Origin: Prochlorococcus marinus XMU1408
GTDB lineage: Bacteria; Cyanobacteriota; Cyanobacteriia; PCC-6307; Cyanobiaceae
DNA: 64,000 nucleotides
Assembly (NCBI RefSeq): GCF_003208055.1
Contig: NZ_QJUE01000002.1
Coordinates: 434,001 to 498,000, forward strand
Reading direction: 5' to 3'
In this document: positions 37,417 to 46,087 of the stretch, one piece after another
How positions within the stretch are numbered: position 1 is the stretch's first letter
Layout: each line of letters starts with the position of its first letter
The notes under the pieces: generated by a model
Seen by the model: the letters and a program-made list of their open reading frames with translations, nothing else
Told to the model about the DNA's origin: nothing
The model's database searches: none
Program-made: the position numbers and the translations under genes

Positions 37417-38133
37417 ATGACAAAATACGTAATTCAAGTTTCAGAAGACAAAAACTCTCTAGCTTTTGCTGCCTCTGATTTGATTGCTCAGATTATTGAG
37501 TCGACATTGAGAAATAAAAGTAGAGCTAAAATTGCTCTATGTGGAGGATCTACTCCGAAGGCTGCCTATTCTTTGATAGGTAAGAAAAATCTTAAATGGA
37601 GTAACGTTGATTTGTTCCTTGGAGATGAAAGATGGGTTGACAATAAATCCCAAGAAAGTAATTGTTTTTTAATAAATAATTCATTATTTCAAGAAGGTAA
37701 CCCTTCTCTATCTGCATCTTTTTTTAGTGTTTCAACTGTTGAATTAGCCTCTCCAGAGGAAAGTGCTGAAGATTACGAAACAATTTTGAAAAATAATTTC
37801 GATGCGAATCTACCAAGATTTGATTTGATTTTATTGGGCTTGGGAGATGATGGGCATACAGCCTCTCTCTTCCCTGGTTCGGATGCATTATTTGAAAGAG
37901 ATAGCTTAATAACTGTTGGCGAAGGTAAAGGTCTTAAAAGAATTACTTTTACTAGTAAATTGCTGAGTTCAGCAGATAATGTCATCTTCCTAATCAGTGG
38001 AACTGCTAAGCAAACGGCTCTTAGACGTCTACTTGATAAATCAGAATCATGGGAGAGAACTCCTGCAAAATTAGTTGCACCAAGTTCTGAAATTATTGTC
38101 TTAGCTGACAAGGATGCTTACCCCTCTTTATAA
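37417..38133 (+). CDS. pgl: 6-phosphogluconolactonase
   Basis: Pgl hydrolyses 6-phosphogluconolactone, just before the Gnd step. The 238-residue protein has the sugar-isomerase-like fold markers CGGSTPKAAY (about residues 41-50), FLGDERWV and GLGDDGHTASLFPGS (about 141-155). It begins 5 bases after gnd and is surely cotranscribed. Confidence 0.95.
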   Translation: MTKYVIQVSEDKNSLAFAASDLIAQIIESTLRNKSRAKIALCGGSTPKAAYSLIGKKNLKWSNVDLFLGDERWVDNKSQESNCFLINNSLFQEGNPSLSASFFSVSTVELASPEESAEDYETILKNNFDANLPRFDLILLGLGDDGHTASLFPGSDALFERDSLITVGEGKGLKRITFTSKLLSSADNVIFLISGTAKQTALRRLLDKSESWERTPAKLVAPSSEIIVLADKDAYPSL

Positions 38134-38168
38134 TTTGTTTATCTTATGAACAGAGAATTACTTCTTAA

Positions 38169-38744
38169 TTGATTCCTGATTCACCACCGACAGAAATTTT
38201 AGTAACTCCTCTCATTAAAGGCTCAGAATTTTCAGATTGGAAATCTCTGAATGACACCATTATGGGTGGATCAAGTCATGCAAATTGTCGTTCTTCAGAT
38301 AAAGGTTTATTTCTGGAGGGTAACTTAGTTGAAGAAGGAGGTGGCTTTGTTAGTTGCCGCTCTCCAATTTTTGATAAGCCTTTAGATCTATCAAAATACT
38401 CTGGTTTAATTCTTGACGTTGAAGGAGAAGGGAGAACATTAAAATTTGCGATAGCTTGTGAAAAGAAATCTTTATCACTATCAAATCTTTTAAAGGGCGA
38501 TATTCGCTGGGTTGCATCAATACCTACAAAAAAAAATGGAGTTAGTAGAATCAAGATACCCTTCAATAATTTAGAACCTGCTCGTCGTGCAAAACCTGTT
38601 CGACTACCTCTTAGATTTGATCCCACTTGTATCAATAGATTTCAATTGCTTCATTCGAAATTTGGTCAGCCAGGCAAAATGAACACAGGTTTTTTTGAGG
38701 GTCCTATAAAAGTCTTAATTAAGTCAATTAGTGCATACTCCTGA
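38169..38744 (+). CDS. CIA30-family protein
   Basis: The 191-residue protein shows the CIA30 beta-sandwich pattern: WKSLNDTIMGGSSHANCR near residue 25, then FVSCRS and a GLILDVEGEGRTLKFAI strand. A C-terminal INRFQLLHSKF-like strand follows. CIA30 proteins are complex I assembly factors in mitochondria; in cyanobacteria the role is unclear, and NDH-1 assembly is a guess. Translation starts at TTG 38169. Its last 14 bases overlap the next gene. Confidence 0.78.
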   Translation: MIPDSPPTEILVTPLIKGSEFSDWKSLNDTIMGGSSHANCRSSDKGLFLEGNLVEEGGGFVSCRSPIFDKPLDLSKYSGLILDVEGEGRTLKFAIACEKKSLSLSNLLKGDIRWVASIPTKKNGVSRIKIPFNNLEPARRAKPVRLPLRFDPTCINRFQLLHSKFGQPGKMNTGFFEGPIKVLIKSISAYS

Positions 38745-39126
38745 TTCAAAAGATAACTTGATAGCTGAAGTCGCCAAGGCAGCAGATCTTTGTTTGAAGC
38801 CATATGTGCATTCTGTGTTTTTAGAAAATCAATTTGATGATGACAATGATATTGATGACTTGATGTTTAAAATTCAATGCAGAAATATAGATGGAGAAAG
38901 AGAAGAATCTATGGATATTGAACTTGAAGTCTATAAAAGTGGAAATGAGGTGAATATGACTATATCTTGGAAATCTTTAATTGATAGGCCAATATTATGG
39001 CAAGGGAAGCATGCTATTTGGATGGATAGCTCTTCTGGTGTGCAATGCGAAAAGCCTTCAGATGGAAAACTTTTTGAGTCCCTAGCTAGAAGACTAAGGA
39101 CTGTTTTTAAATCTTCATTGACCTGA
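38731..39126 (+). CDS. Conserved small protein, unknown function (131 aa)
   Basis: I do not recognise the family. The protein is acidic, soluble and has no membrane segment or signal. It alternates strands and helices, with a FDDDNDIDDL acidic patch (about residues 34-43) and a C-terminal amphipathic helix with LARRLRTVFKSS. A GTG start at 38731 overlaps the CIA30 gene by 14 bases, suggesting coupling. It converges on ilvD with a 1-base gap. Confidence 0.7.
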   Translation: MHTPDSKDNLIAEVAKAADLCLKPYVHSVFLENQFDDDNDIDDLMFKIQCRNIDGEREESMDIELEVYKSGNEVNMTISWKSLIDRPILWQGKHAIWMDSSSGVQCEKPSDGKLFESLARRLRTVFKSSLT

Positions 39127-39127
39127 C

Positions 39128-40798
39128 CTATATTTGATCCGTTGTGGCTCCTTGGCTTGATGAACTTACTAGTCTGGAATACTTCCCAAGAATGCCAGTT
39201 TTATATCGAGGCTTTGGCTGCTTCCATTTCTTTTTTCTTTTAGCTAGTTCTTCGTCTTCGACATTTAATTGAATTAACAATTTATTAGCGTCAACGGTAA
39301 TACTGTCTCCTTCTTCTACTAATCCAATTGTTCCTCCGACGGCTGCTTCTGGAGCAACGTGGCCAACCACTAATCCATATGATCCTCCACTAAATCGGCC
39401 ATCAGTAATTAGTGCAACTTTCTCTCCCAAGCCTTGACCCACAATCGCTGAAGTTGGAGAAAGCATTTCCCTCATCCCTGGTCCCCCTACAGGACCTTCG
39501 TATCGAACGACTACTACATCTCCTGCTTTGACTTTATTATCAAGAATGGCGGTTAAGCATTCTTCTTCACTCTCAAACACCCTCGCAGGCCCCGTTAAAA
39601 CTGGTGTCTTTACACCACTGATTTTTGCGACACTTCCTTCTTTTGCTAAATTCCCTTTGAGAATAGCTAGATGTCCTTTTTTATAAATGGGGCTTGATAT
39701 TGGTCTTATAACATCTTGATTTTCTTTGGGTTTCGAAGGTATATCACTAAGAACTTCTTTAATTGTTTTCCCTTCAATGGTTTTGCATTCTCCATGGAGC
39801 ATTCCTGCATCGAGGAGTAATTTCATTACTTGAGGAATCCCACCAGCTTGATGTAAATCTACAGTTACATATTTTCCACTGGGTTTGAGGTCGCAAATCA
39901 CAGGAACAGTTTGTCTTATTCGCTCGAAGTCATCGATAGTTAAATCAACTCCGGCAGTCCTTGCTATGGCTAGTAGATGAAGGACTGAATTTGTTGAGCC
40001 ACCAACAGCCATGATGACACTGATTGCATTCTCAAATGCTTCTTTCGTGAGTAAATCTAATGGTCTGATATTGTCCTTGACAGCTTTTACAAGCACCTGA
40101 GCACTCTTTGCCGCGCTTTCTGCCTTTTCATCGTCTACGGCAGCCATCGTGGAACTAAATGGCAAACTAAAACCCATGGTTTCGATTGCCGCAGACATGG
40201 TATTCGCAGTAAACATCCCCCCACAACTACCTGGCCCAGGAATAGCATTTTTCTCTACTGCTATTAGACGCTCTTCGTCGATTTTCCCGCTTGTTAATTG
40301 GCCAACGGCCTCAAATGAACTCACTACGGTTAAATCACAACCGTCTAATTTGCCAGGCTTAATTGTTCCTCCATATACAAAAATTGAAGGAATATTCATT
40401 CTTGCCATTGATAACATTGCGCCAGGCATATTTTTATCGCATCCACCAATTGCCAATACACCATCCATGCTTTGAGCATTGCAAGCTGTTTCTATTGCAT
40501 CTGCAATAACTTCTCTTGAAACCAATGAATATTTCATCCCTTCTGTTCCCATTGATATGCCATCACTAACAGTGATGGTTCCGAAAGTTTGAGGCATTGC
40601 ACCAGCCTCTTTTAATGCTGCTTCTGCTTTATTAGCAAGATCCATTAATCCCATATTGCATGGGGTTATAGTGCTGTGCCCATTAGCAATTCCAATGATT
40701 GGCTTATTAAAATCATTATCATCAAAGCCAACCGCCCTTAGCATTGCTCTGTTTGGTGAGCGTTGAATGCCCTGAGTTATCGCATTTGATCTAAGCAT
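39128..40798 (-). CDS. ilvD: Dihydroxy-acid dehydratase
   Basis: IlvD dehydrates dihydroxy acids in valine, leucine and isoleucine synthesis. The 556-residue protein has the iron-sulfur ligands Cys47 (in PCNMG), Cys120 (in GGCDKNMPG) and a third in [15 protein letters not shown]-terminal GRFSGGSYG motif is also present. Full length matches the family. Leucine synthesis is continued by leuB elsewhere in the window. Confidence 0.97.
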   Translation of the reverse strand: MLRSNAITQGIQRSPNRAMLRAVGFDDNDFNKPIIGIANGHSTITPCNMGLMDLANKAEAALKEAGAMPQTFGTITVSDGISMGTEGMKYSLVSREVIADAIETACNAQSMDGVLAIGGCDKNMPGAMLSMARMNIPSIFVYGGTIKPGKLDGCDLTVVSSFEAVGQLTSGKIDEERLIAVEKNAIPGPGSCGGMFTANTMSAAIETMGFSLPFSSTMAAVDDEKAESAAKSAQVLVKAVKDNIRPLDLLTKEAFENAISVIMAVGGSTNSVLHLLAIARTAGVDLTIDDFERIRQTVPVICDLKPSGKYVTVDLHQAGGIPQVMKLLLDAGMLHGECKTIEGKTIKEVLSDIPSKPKENQDVIRPISSPIYKKGHLAILKGNLAKEGSVAKISGVKTPVLTGPARVFESEEECLTAILDNKVKAGDVVVVRYEGPVGGPGMREMLSPTSAIVGQGLGEKVALITDGRFSGGSYGLVVGHVAPEAAVGGTIGLVEEGDSITVDANKLLIQLNVEDEELAKRKKKWKQPKPRYKTGILGKYSRLVSSSSQGATTDQI

Positions 40799-40829
40799 TT
40801 GATTTCTATTTAGTTGTTAAAAATTAGAA

Positions 40830-41129
40830 TTAATTGGAAGACCCTAGGTCTTCTAATTGTTTGCGAACATCTGCTATTGCCGAATTAAGTTGTTCAACAC
40901 GTTGCTCAAGTTGTTCATTACTTTGATTCCCCAGAACATCAGATGCTAATTCAGTTGCCTCAGAACCATCTTGAATTCTTGGGGCATAAAGCATTGCCTT
41001 TTGCTTTCTAGTCTCTTGCCTTTTCTCGGCCTCAGAAAGTAACCACCAAGCTAAACCTGCAGCTCCAAGTACAGCACCACTAATTAATGATGCCAAACTT
41101 CCTGAATTTGAATCTCGGTATTGGCCCAT
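40830..41129 (-). CDS. Small membrane-anchored coiled-coil protein (99 aa)
   Basis: One hydrophobic helix (about residues 11-31) is followed by a charged stretch with EAEKRQETRKQK and a C-terminal coiled-coil (about 65-98) with heptad-like leucines. No named family is recognised. The topology would put the coiled coil in the cytoplasm or stroma. It lies between ilvD and the UPRT gene, all on the minus strand, with gaps of 31 and 24 bases. Confidence 0.65.
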   Translation of the reverse strand: MGQYRDSNSGSLASLISGAVLGAAGLAWWLLSEAEKRQETRKQKAMLYAPRIQDGSEATELASDVLGNQSNEQLEQRVEQLNSAIADVRKQLEDLGSSN

Positions 41130-41153
41130 AACTTTGAATAACTTCGTTAGATG

Positions 41154-41771
41154 CTAGTCCGATGAGGTGACTCTGGTTTTGATACGTAATGATGGATCAC
41201 CAATCCCAGGTGATAGTTCACTTTCTGATATTAATTCAGGATCTATACAAGCACAATAAATATTCAAATCTTGAATATTTTCTCCTATTTCTTTTAGCCC
41301 TTTATTAGCTGCTAATGCTGTAATTACTCTTATTCTTCTAGAATCAATTTTTTTATCTTTTAAATAATTTAAATCTTTTAAAAGATTTTCACCAGTAGTT
41401 ATTTGATCTATATAAAAAATAATTCCTGCATTTTCTTCAATTTCTGTTGGTATACCTCCGATACACAAATTTGAGTTAGGGATTAAATTTCTTGCACCTC
41501 TATAAAGCTCAAGACCAGCTGGTAAATAAGGAATTGCCAAAATAGGTATATTTGGATCAATAATTGAGCATTCTGTGGTTCCTGATGAAGTAGTGATCTG
41601 TTCTTTTTTACTCGGTATCCAATCTCTCAGTGCTTCATAAGTTAGCCAGGTACCAAGTTGTTCAAGGCCTGTTGCATAGAGGATTTCTGGAGTAGTAGTG
41701 TTCCTTAAAATAGTTAACCAGTGTGATATGAGTGGATGTGGAGGGACTATTACTCTTAAGCTCATTGTCAT
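41154..41771 (-). CDS. upp: Divergent uracil phosphoribosyltransferase homologue
   Basis: The 205-residue protein matches the UPRT fold in length and order: an N-terminal VIVPPHPLISHWLTILRN-like start, ILAIPYLPAGLELYRGA, and a C-terminal PGIGDPSLRIKTR close to the family PGxGDxxDR uracil site. The PRPP loop, usually DPMLATGGS, is here DQITTGENL, so key acids and glycines differ. It may be a functional but divergent UPRT or may have changed substrate. The symbol is given for family only. Confidence 0.72.
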   Translation of the reverse strand: MTMSLRVIVPPHPLISHWLTILRNTTTPEILYATGLEQLGTWLTYEALRDWIPSKKEQITTSSGTTECSIIDPNIPILAIPYLPAGLELYRGARNLIPNSNLCIGGIPTEIEENAGIIFYIDQITTGENLLKDLNYLKDKKIDSRRIRVITALAANKGLKEIGENIQDLNIYCACIDPELISESELSPGIGDPSLRIKTRVTSSD

Positions 41772-41842
41772 GATTCATTCTTGGCCTTATTCGCCATAAC
41801 GTGAATAATTAAATTACCTGTTAAAAGTCCTTTTAAGATCCA

Positions 41843-42355
41843 ATGAACAAAAAAACTTCTTTCATCTCTCAATTTAAAGCAATTGGTTTGGCAGTTTTAA
41901 TTATCTTGACTTTGATAGTTCCTGCTCAAAGTGTATTAGCTAAGAGACCTCCTGAGATTCGCAATCAAGAGGAACTCAATATTTCCTCAGATATGTCTAG
42001 CCAGGATTTGAGTGGTAATGATTTTGTAAAATTAGATTTAAAGGGAATAAATTTCAGTGAATCTAACCTTACAGGAGCAGTTTTTAATAACAGCAAATTG
42101 AATAATGCTGATTTGCATGGTGCTCAACTAAATGATTCATTAGCATATGCTACTGATTTTGAAGGAGCTGATCTAAGGGACGTAGATTTTACTGGTGCAT
42201 TGTTGATGGAAAGTACTTTCACTAATGCTCTTATTGAAGGAGCCGATTTTACAGATGCGGTAATTAGTCGGATACAGCAAAAAGAACTTTGTTCCATGGC
42301 TTCCGGAACAAATTCAAAGACAGAAGAAGATACTAGTTATAGTCTTGGTTGTTGA
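41843..42355 (+). CDS. Secreted pentapeptide-repeat protein
   Basis: A signal peptide (residues about 1-33, ending SVLA before KRP) is followed by about 15 pentapeptide units of the A(D/N)LxX type between residues 55 and 140, for example NLTGAVFNNSKLNNADLHGA. These fold as a right-handed quadrilateral beta-helix. Such proteins are often thylakoid-lumenal in cyanobacteria. The tail has two Cys residues, which may form a disulfide. The function is unknown. Confidence 0.82.
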   Translation: MNKKTSFISQFKAIGLAVLIILTLIVPAQSVLAKRPPEIRNQEELNISSDMSSQDLSGNDFVKLDLKGINFSESNLTGAVFNNSKLNNADLHGAQLNDSLAYATDFEGADLRDVDFTGALLMESTFTNALIEGADFTDAVISRIQQKELCSMASGTNSKTEEDTSYSLGC

Positions 42356-42375
42356 CTTTTTGAACAAAGATAAAG

Positions 42376-43452
42376 ATGAGTGATTCACGTTTACCAGTTA
42401 CTGTGGTTACTGGATTCTTAGGTTCTGGCAAAACAACACTTTTAAGACATCTTTTAAGTGAAGGACATCAACGTCTAGCTGTAGTTGTTAATGAATTTGG
42501 AACAGTAGGTTTAGATGGAGACCTTCTTAAAAATTGTGGATTTTGTTCTGATGATGAAGTAGGTGAGAGAATAGTTGAATTAAATAATGGATGCTTATGT
42601 TGCACTGTTCAAGATGACTTTCTTCCTGCTATGGAAGATTTGCTCCTTAGATCAGATCAAATTGATGGAATCATCATTGAAACTAGCGGTCTCGCTTTAC
42701 CAAAGCCTTTAATTCAAGCTCTTAATTGGCCTGCAATAAGAAGTAAGGTTTTCATTAATGGAGTTGTTACTTTAGTCGATGGATATGCTCTCTCAAATGG
42801 AAGCCCAGTGGGGGACTTGAAAAGTATTAAAGAACAAATAACAAATGATAATAGTATTGATCATTTAACTCCAATAAATGAGCTTTTTAGAGACCAATTG
42901 ATATCTGCTGATCTCGTTCTGATTAGTAGGTTTGATCTGCTTTCTGAAAAAGATTTTTCTGTAGTTAAGAATGAGGTTATAAAGCAAGGAAATTGCATCA
43001 CTAATATTCTGCCCATATCTAATGGGAAAATTGAACCTTCAGTGATTCTCGGTATTTCTCATGAAAAAAATGATATTTCTCCTATAGATGATGACCATGA
43101 CCATGACCATGACCATGACCATGACCATGACCATGACCATGACCATGACCATGACCATGACCATGTTGATGTAATTAGTGAGCATTTAAGATTGGAAACC
43201 CCTATTAATCAAGATGTTTTAAGAGAGAGGCTTTTGAGCCTTGTCCAGGAATATCAAATTCTTCGAATAAAAGGTAGATGCTGGATTGAAGGGAAAGCTT
43301 TGCCACTTCAGATTCAAATAGTTGGATCTCGATTTAATTCATGGTTTGAGATTGCGCATCAAGGTGCTTGGAAACCCTCTAAAGCTGGAATTGATTTAGT
43401 TTTTTTGAGTTTGAGACGCGGAGCAAAAGAGGCTTTTGAAGCTTCTTTTTAA
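42376..43452 (+). CDS. CobW/COG0523-family metal-chaperone GTPase with Asp-His repeat
   Basis: The 358-residue G3E GTPase has P-loop GFLGSGKT (residues 13-20), the metal-binding CxCC at C73/C75/C76 and an ETSGLALP switch. The C-terminal CobW domain follows. Between them, residues 240-263 are 12 consecutive Asp-His pairs, a likely metal-binding tail or reservoir. Members deliver cobalt or zinc to client enzymes. In Prochlorococcus, which makes cobalamin, a CobW role is likely, but zinc handling is equally possible. Confidence 0.85.
   Translation: MSDSRLPVTVVTGFLGSGKTTLLRHLLSEGHQRLAVVVNEFGTVGLDGDLLKNCGFCSDDEVGERIVELNNGCLCCTVQDDFLPAMEDLLLRSDQIDGIIIETSGLALPKPLIQALNWPAIRSKVFINGVVTLVDGYALSNGSPVGDLKSIKEQITNDNSIDHLTPINELFRDQLISADLVLISRFDLLSEKDFSVVKNEVIKQGNCITNILPISNGKIEPSVILGISHEKNDISPIDDDHDHDHDHDHDHDHDHDHDHDHDHVDVISEHLRLETPINQDVLRERLLSLVQEYQILRIKGRCWIEGKALPLQIQIVGSRFNSWFEIAHQGAWKPSKAGIDLVFLSLRRGAKEAFEASF
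43093..43164 (+). repeat. (GACCAT)12 in-frame hexanucleotide tandem repeat
   Basis: Twelve perfect copies of GACCAT encode 12 Asp-His pairs in the CobW-like gene. All copies use the same codons although synonymous choices exist, so the tract looks like slippage growth. Length change would alter His content without breaking the frame. Confidence 0.97.
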
Positions 43453-43594
43453 TTAATCTCTAATTAGGTGGTCAATTTTCCATATTTATATTAAAAATAG
43501 GTTGTTTTTTTGTTTTTTTTCGCGATTCTTTATCAGTTAGGAGATAATTCTCTTACATCCATGTGTTGATAGTTTCCAATCGGATTTTTTTGTC

Positions 43595-43780
43595 GTGAGT
43601 CAAGCTGTTTCTACTACCAAGAAAAATAAAGTTCACATTATTGCCAGTGCTTTGAATATGAAGACCTGCAATAAATGTGGTGGTAATGGTTATATGAAGA
43701 CCAGTCCAAATTGTTATCATACTTGTCTTACATGCCTAGGGAAAGGACTAGTTAGTGTAAAAGTGGAAAATATCAATTAG
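43595..43780 (+). CDS. Small DnaJ-type zinc-finger-like protein (61 aa)
   Basis: The C-terminal part has two Cys pairs in the DnaJ central-domain style: CNKCGGNGY and CLTCLGKG, giving four zinc-binding cysteines. The N-terminal 20 residues are basic. The start is GTG 43595. Such stand-alone CxxCxGxG proteins occur in cyanobacteria, and some act as thiol-disulfide or assembly chaperones in thylakoids. The role here is unknown. Confidence 0.75.
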   Translation: MSQAVSTTKKNKVHIIASALNMKTCNKCGGNGYMKTSPNCYHTCLTCLGKGLVSVKVENIN

Positions 43781-43815
43781 AAATTTATCAAATATTATCT
43801 AGAATAATTTTGTAA

Positions 43816-43860
43816 CCTTTTTCTTGGGTTAACCAAGGAAAAGGAAATAAAAATTCCTTT
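43816..43860 (+). promoter_or_regulatory. Two mutually exclusive hairpins upstream of purS (candidate attenuator)
   Basis: A 12-pair stem with one G-U pair joins 43816-43827 to 43833-43844 across a 5-base loop. A second stem, AAAGGAA (43840-43846) with TTCCTTT (43854-43860), shares bases 43840-43844 with the first and is followed by GATTTTT. They cannot form together, which is the layout of an antiterminator/terminator pair. It could equally be a simple terminator of the zinc-finger gene; the AT-rich context weakens the case. Confidence 0.4.
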
Positions 43861-43871
43861 GATTTTTAAAA

Positions 43872-44144
43872 GTGTCTTTATTTCAAGCAAGAGTTTTTGT
43901 TCATTTAAGACCTTCTGTTTTGGATCCAGCTGGAGAAGCTACTAGGTCAGCCACCAAGAGATTGGGAATAGATGGAGTTACTCAGCTAAGAATTGGTAAA
44001 TCTATTGAACTTGAGATCGAAGCAAAGAATAAGGATGATGCTCGATCCAAGATTGAGTTGATGAGTGATCGATTGCTTGCTAACCCCGTAATTGAGGATT
44101 GGACTTTGGAATTTAAGAACGAACAGAAAGCTCTTAAAAACTAA
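43872..44144 (+). CDS. purS: Phosphoribosylformylglycinamidine synthase subunit PurS
   Basis: PurS is the small structural subunit of the FGAM synthase complex with PurQ and PurL in purine synthesis. The 90-residue protein begins [20 protein letters not shown], the family hallmark, and contains [17 protein letters not shown]. Its start is GTG 43872. purQ follows 4 bases after its stop. Confidence 0.94.
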   Translation: MSLFQARVFVHLRPSVLDPAGEATRSATKRLGIDGVTQLRIGKSIELEIEAKNKDDARSKIELMSDRLLANPVIEDWTLEFKNEQKALKN

Positions 44145-44148
44145 AAAA

Positions 44149-44802
44149 ATGAAAATTGGAATTATTGTTTTTCCTGGATCGAATTGTGACAGGGATGTCA
44201 GGTGGGCTACTGAAGGATGTCTTGGAGTTACTACAAGTTTTCTTTGGCATGAAGCTACTGATTTAAATGGATATGATGCGATTGTTATACCAGGAGGTTT
44301 TAGTTATGGAGATTATTTACGTTGTGGAGCAATAGCAAGGTTTGCACCTGTTTTAAATTCTTTAATCTCTTTTGTTAATAAAGGTGGAAAAGTTCTTGGT
44401 ATTTGTAATGGGTTTCAAATACTTACTGAACTAGGTCTCTTGCAAGGAGCTTTGACGAGAAATAAGAACCTTCATTTTATTTGTGATAAAGCAAATTTGT
44501 CTATTGAAAGCACAAAATCTTCTTGGATGAAAAACTATAAAAAATATGATGCTATTTCACTACCTATTGCTCATGGAGAGGGGAGATTTCAATGTAGTTC
44601 TGACGTCTTGAAAAAGCTGCAGGATGAAGACTCTGTCGCTCTTAGATACAAAGATAATCCAAATGGATCAATCAATGATATTGCTGGGATCACCAATAAA
44701 AATGGAAATGTTTTGGGTATGATGCCACATCCTGAAAGAGCTTGTGATGATGCTTTGGGAAATATTGATGGTAAATCAATTCTTAGTACTCTTCTTTCTT
44801 GA
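44149..44802 (+). CDS. purQ: Phosphoribosylformylglycinamidine synthase glutaminase subunit PurQ
   Basis: PurQ hydrolyses glutamine and channels ammonia to PurL. The 217-residue class I amidotransferase has nucleophile Cys86 in GICNGFQ and His194/Glu196 in PHPE. I chose ATG 44149, giving [16 protein letters not shown], the standard N-terminus. An upstream in-frame start inside purS is not needed. It is cotranscribed with purS and followed by a strong hairpin. Confidence 0.96.
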   Translation: MKIGIIVFPGSNCDRDVRWATEGCLGVTTSFLWHEATDLNGYDAIVIPGGFSYGDYLRCGAIARFAPVLNSLISFVNKGGKVLGICNGFQILTELGLLQGALTRNKNLHFICDKANLSIESTKSSWMKNYKKYDAISLPIAHGEGRFQCSSDVLKKLQDEDSVALRYKDNPNGSINDIAGITNKNGNVLGMMPHPERACDDALGNIDGKSILSTLLS

Positions 44803-44822
44803 ATTAATAAATTAATTCATTA

Positions 44823-44859
44823 AAAAAGCTGCTATCTAAATGAGAGATAGCAGCTTTTT
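44823..44859. terminator. Bidirectional intrinsic terminator between purQ and the class I aldolase gene
   Basis: A perfect 15-pair stem (44823-44837 with 44845-44859) encloses a 7-base loop. The core is GCTGCTATCT/AGATAGCAGC, with flanking A and T runs on both strands. It lies 20 bases after the purQ stop and 15 bases after the aldolase stop on the other strand, so it can end both transcripts. It is the strongest hairpin I see in the window. Confidence 0.92.
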
Positions 44860-44874
44860 GTTGGTTTTTTTAAT

Positions 44875-45942
44875 TTAGTACTTGTATCCAGCTACAAATA
44901 ATTGTTCATCAGATGAAGGCTGAGAACCTGCAACATATAATCCTTTTGATGCCTCAGAGTTCGCTTGAGCTCTTGCTATCAATGCCTTTTGTCCATCAGC
45001 AGTGTTTGAGCCTTTCCATGCTTTTAGACATGAATGTTGTAGAGCACGACCATATGAGAATGAAACATTCCACTTAGCCTTTCGGTCAATCTTATTCATC
45101 AGATTTAAATAAACTGATGCTGCTTCTTCGCTCAATCCACCTGAAAGGAAAGTAATACCAGGAACACTTGCTGGTACACAGCGTTCCATTGTACGGATTG
45201 TCATTTCAGCAACTTGCTGAGGATCAGCTTTTGTTGAGCTGTCAGCACCTTGTACTGTCATGGATGGCTTTAGAAGAGTTCCTTCTAGAAGTACGCCGTT
45301 TACCTGGCAAGCTAGATAAACTTCTTTAATGACTTCTTCTTGTACTGCTGCTGTCTTTTCAATTGAATGCGAACCATCCATTAGGATTTCTGGTTCAATA
45401 ATTGGAACCAAGCCAGATTCTTGAACTGATCTGGCGTATCTAGCTAAACCCCAAGCATTTTCTCTTATAGAAAGTTTAGAAGGGCAACCATCATCTGTTA
45501 TTTGAAGCACTGCTCTCCACTTAGCAAATCTTGCACCTTGCTCGTAGTAATCAGCAGCTCTTTCAACAAGGCCATCTAAACCTGAACAAAAAGTTTCTAC
45601 ATCATGTCCACCAGCTAATGGTCTTAGACCTTTATCAACCTTGATTCCTGGAATAATTCCTAGCTTCTCAAGCTTTTTAACCATTGGCTCACCATCTGGG
45701 TGGTTCTGGAAAAGCGTTTCTTCAAAAAGAATTGCTCCACTTATGAAGTTTCCAAGACCTTCTGTGGTGAAAAGCATACCTCTATAAGCTTTTCTGTTGT
45801 CCTCAGTGTTCTCAACACCTATTGATGCAAGTCTTTTACCTACTGTTTTCGTTGATTCATCAACAGCAAGAATCCCTTTGCCTGGCTGGGCTATGGCACT
45901 TGCTGTCTTCTTAAGTTCTTCTGCGTAGTACGAGAGTGCCAT
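44875..45942 (-). CDS. fda: Class I fructose-bisphosphate aldolase
   Basis: The enzyme condenses or cleaves FBP/SBP using a Schiff-base lysine. The 355-residue protein has GILAVDEST (about residues 23-31) with the catalytic Asp, and the Lys in GVLLEGTLLKPSM. A C-terminal flexible tail ends in Tyr (AGYKY), as in animal-type class I aldolases. Many cyanobacteria have both class I and class II enzymes. The upstream region holds a 20-base A-tract on the coding strand. Confidence 0.93.
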   Translation of the reverse strand: MALSYYAEELKKTASAIAQPGKGILAVDESTKTVGKRLASIGVENTEDNRKAYRGMLFTTEGLGNFISGAILFEETLFQNHPDGEPMVKKLEKLGIIPGIKVDKGLRPLAGGHDVETFCSGLDGLVERAADYYEQGARFAKWRAVLQITDDGCPSKLSIRENAWGLARYARSVQESGLVPIIEPEILMDGSHSIEKTAAVQEEVIKEVYLACQVNGVLLEGTLLKPSMTVQGADSSTKADPQQVAEMTIRTMERCVPASVPGITFLSGGLSEEAASVYLNLMNKIDRKAKWNVSFSYGRALQHSCLKAWKGSNTADGQKALIARAQANSEASKGLYVAGSQPSSDEQLFVAGYKY

Positions 45943-46014
45943 TTATGCAACAAAAATTTCCTTAAGATTATTCCATATCAACGGCCCCTTTTGTGGCTTA
46001 TTACACCTAATAAG

Positions 46015-46034
46015 TTTTTTTTTTTTTTTTTTTT
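46015..46034. repeat. 20-base homopolymer T run
   Basis: An uninterrupted run of 20 T lies in the 145-base gap between the class I aldolase and Gfo/Idh genes. On the minus strand, which both genes use, it reads as a poly-A tract upstream of the aldolase promoter region. It may bend DNA or be slippage-prone; sequencing or assembly error in length is possible. Confidence 0.85.
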
Positions 46035-46087
46035 GGAACTACTTTCTGAAAATTGTGGAGTTTTAATTCGAAATTTATTGAATTTCT

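Noticed and set aside
40149-40475. 108-residue plus-strand frame
   Set aside because: Antisense shadow of ilvD, whose motifs are complete.
43093-43164. Possible CRISPR-like array
   Set aside because: The units are six-base direct copies without spacers and lie in a coding frame.
44092-44148. Earlier start for purQ inside purS
   Set aside because: Family homology begins exactly at ATG 44149, four bases after purS ends.
46015-46034. Poly-T run as an intrinsic terminator
   Set aside because: No GC-rich stem precedes it on the plus strand and no plus-strand gene ends there.
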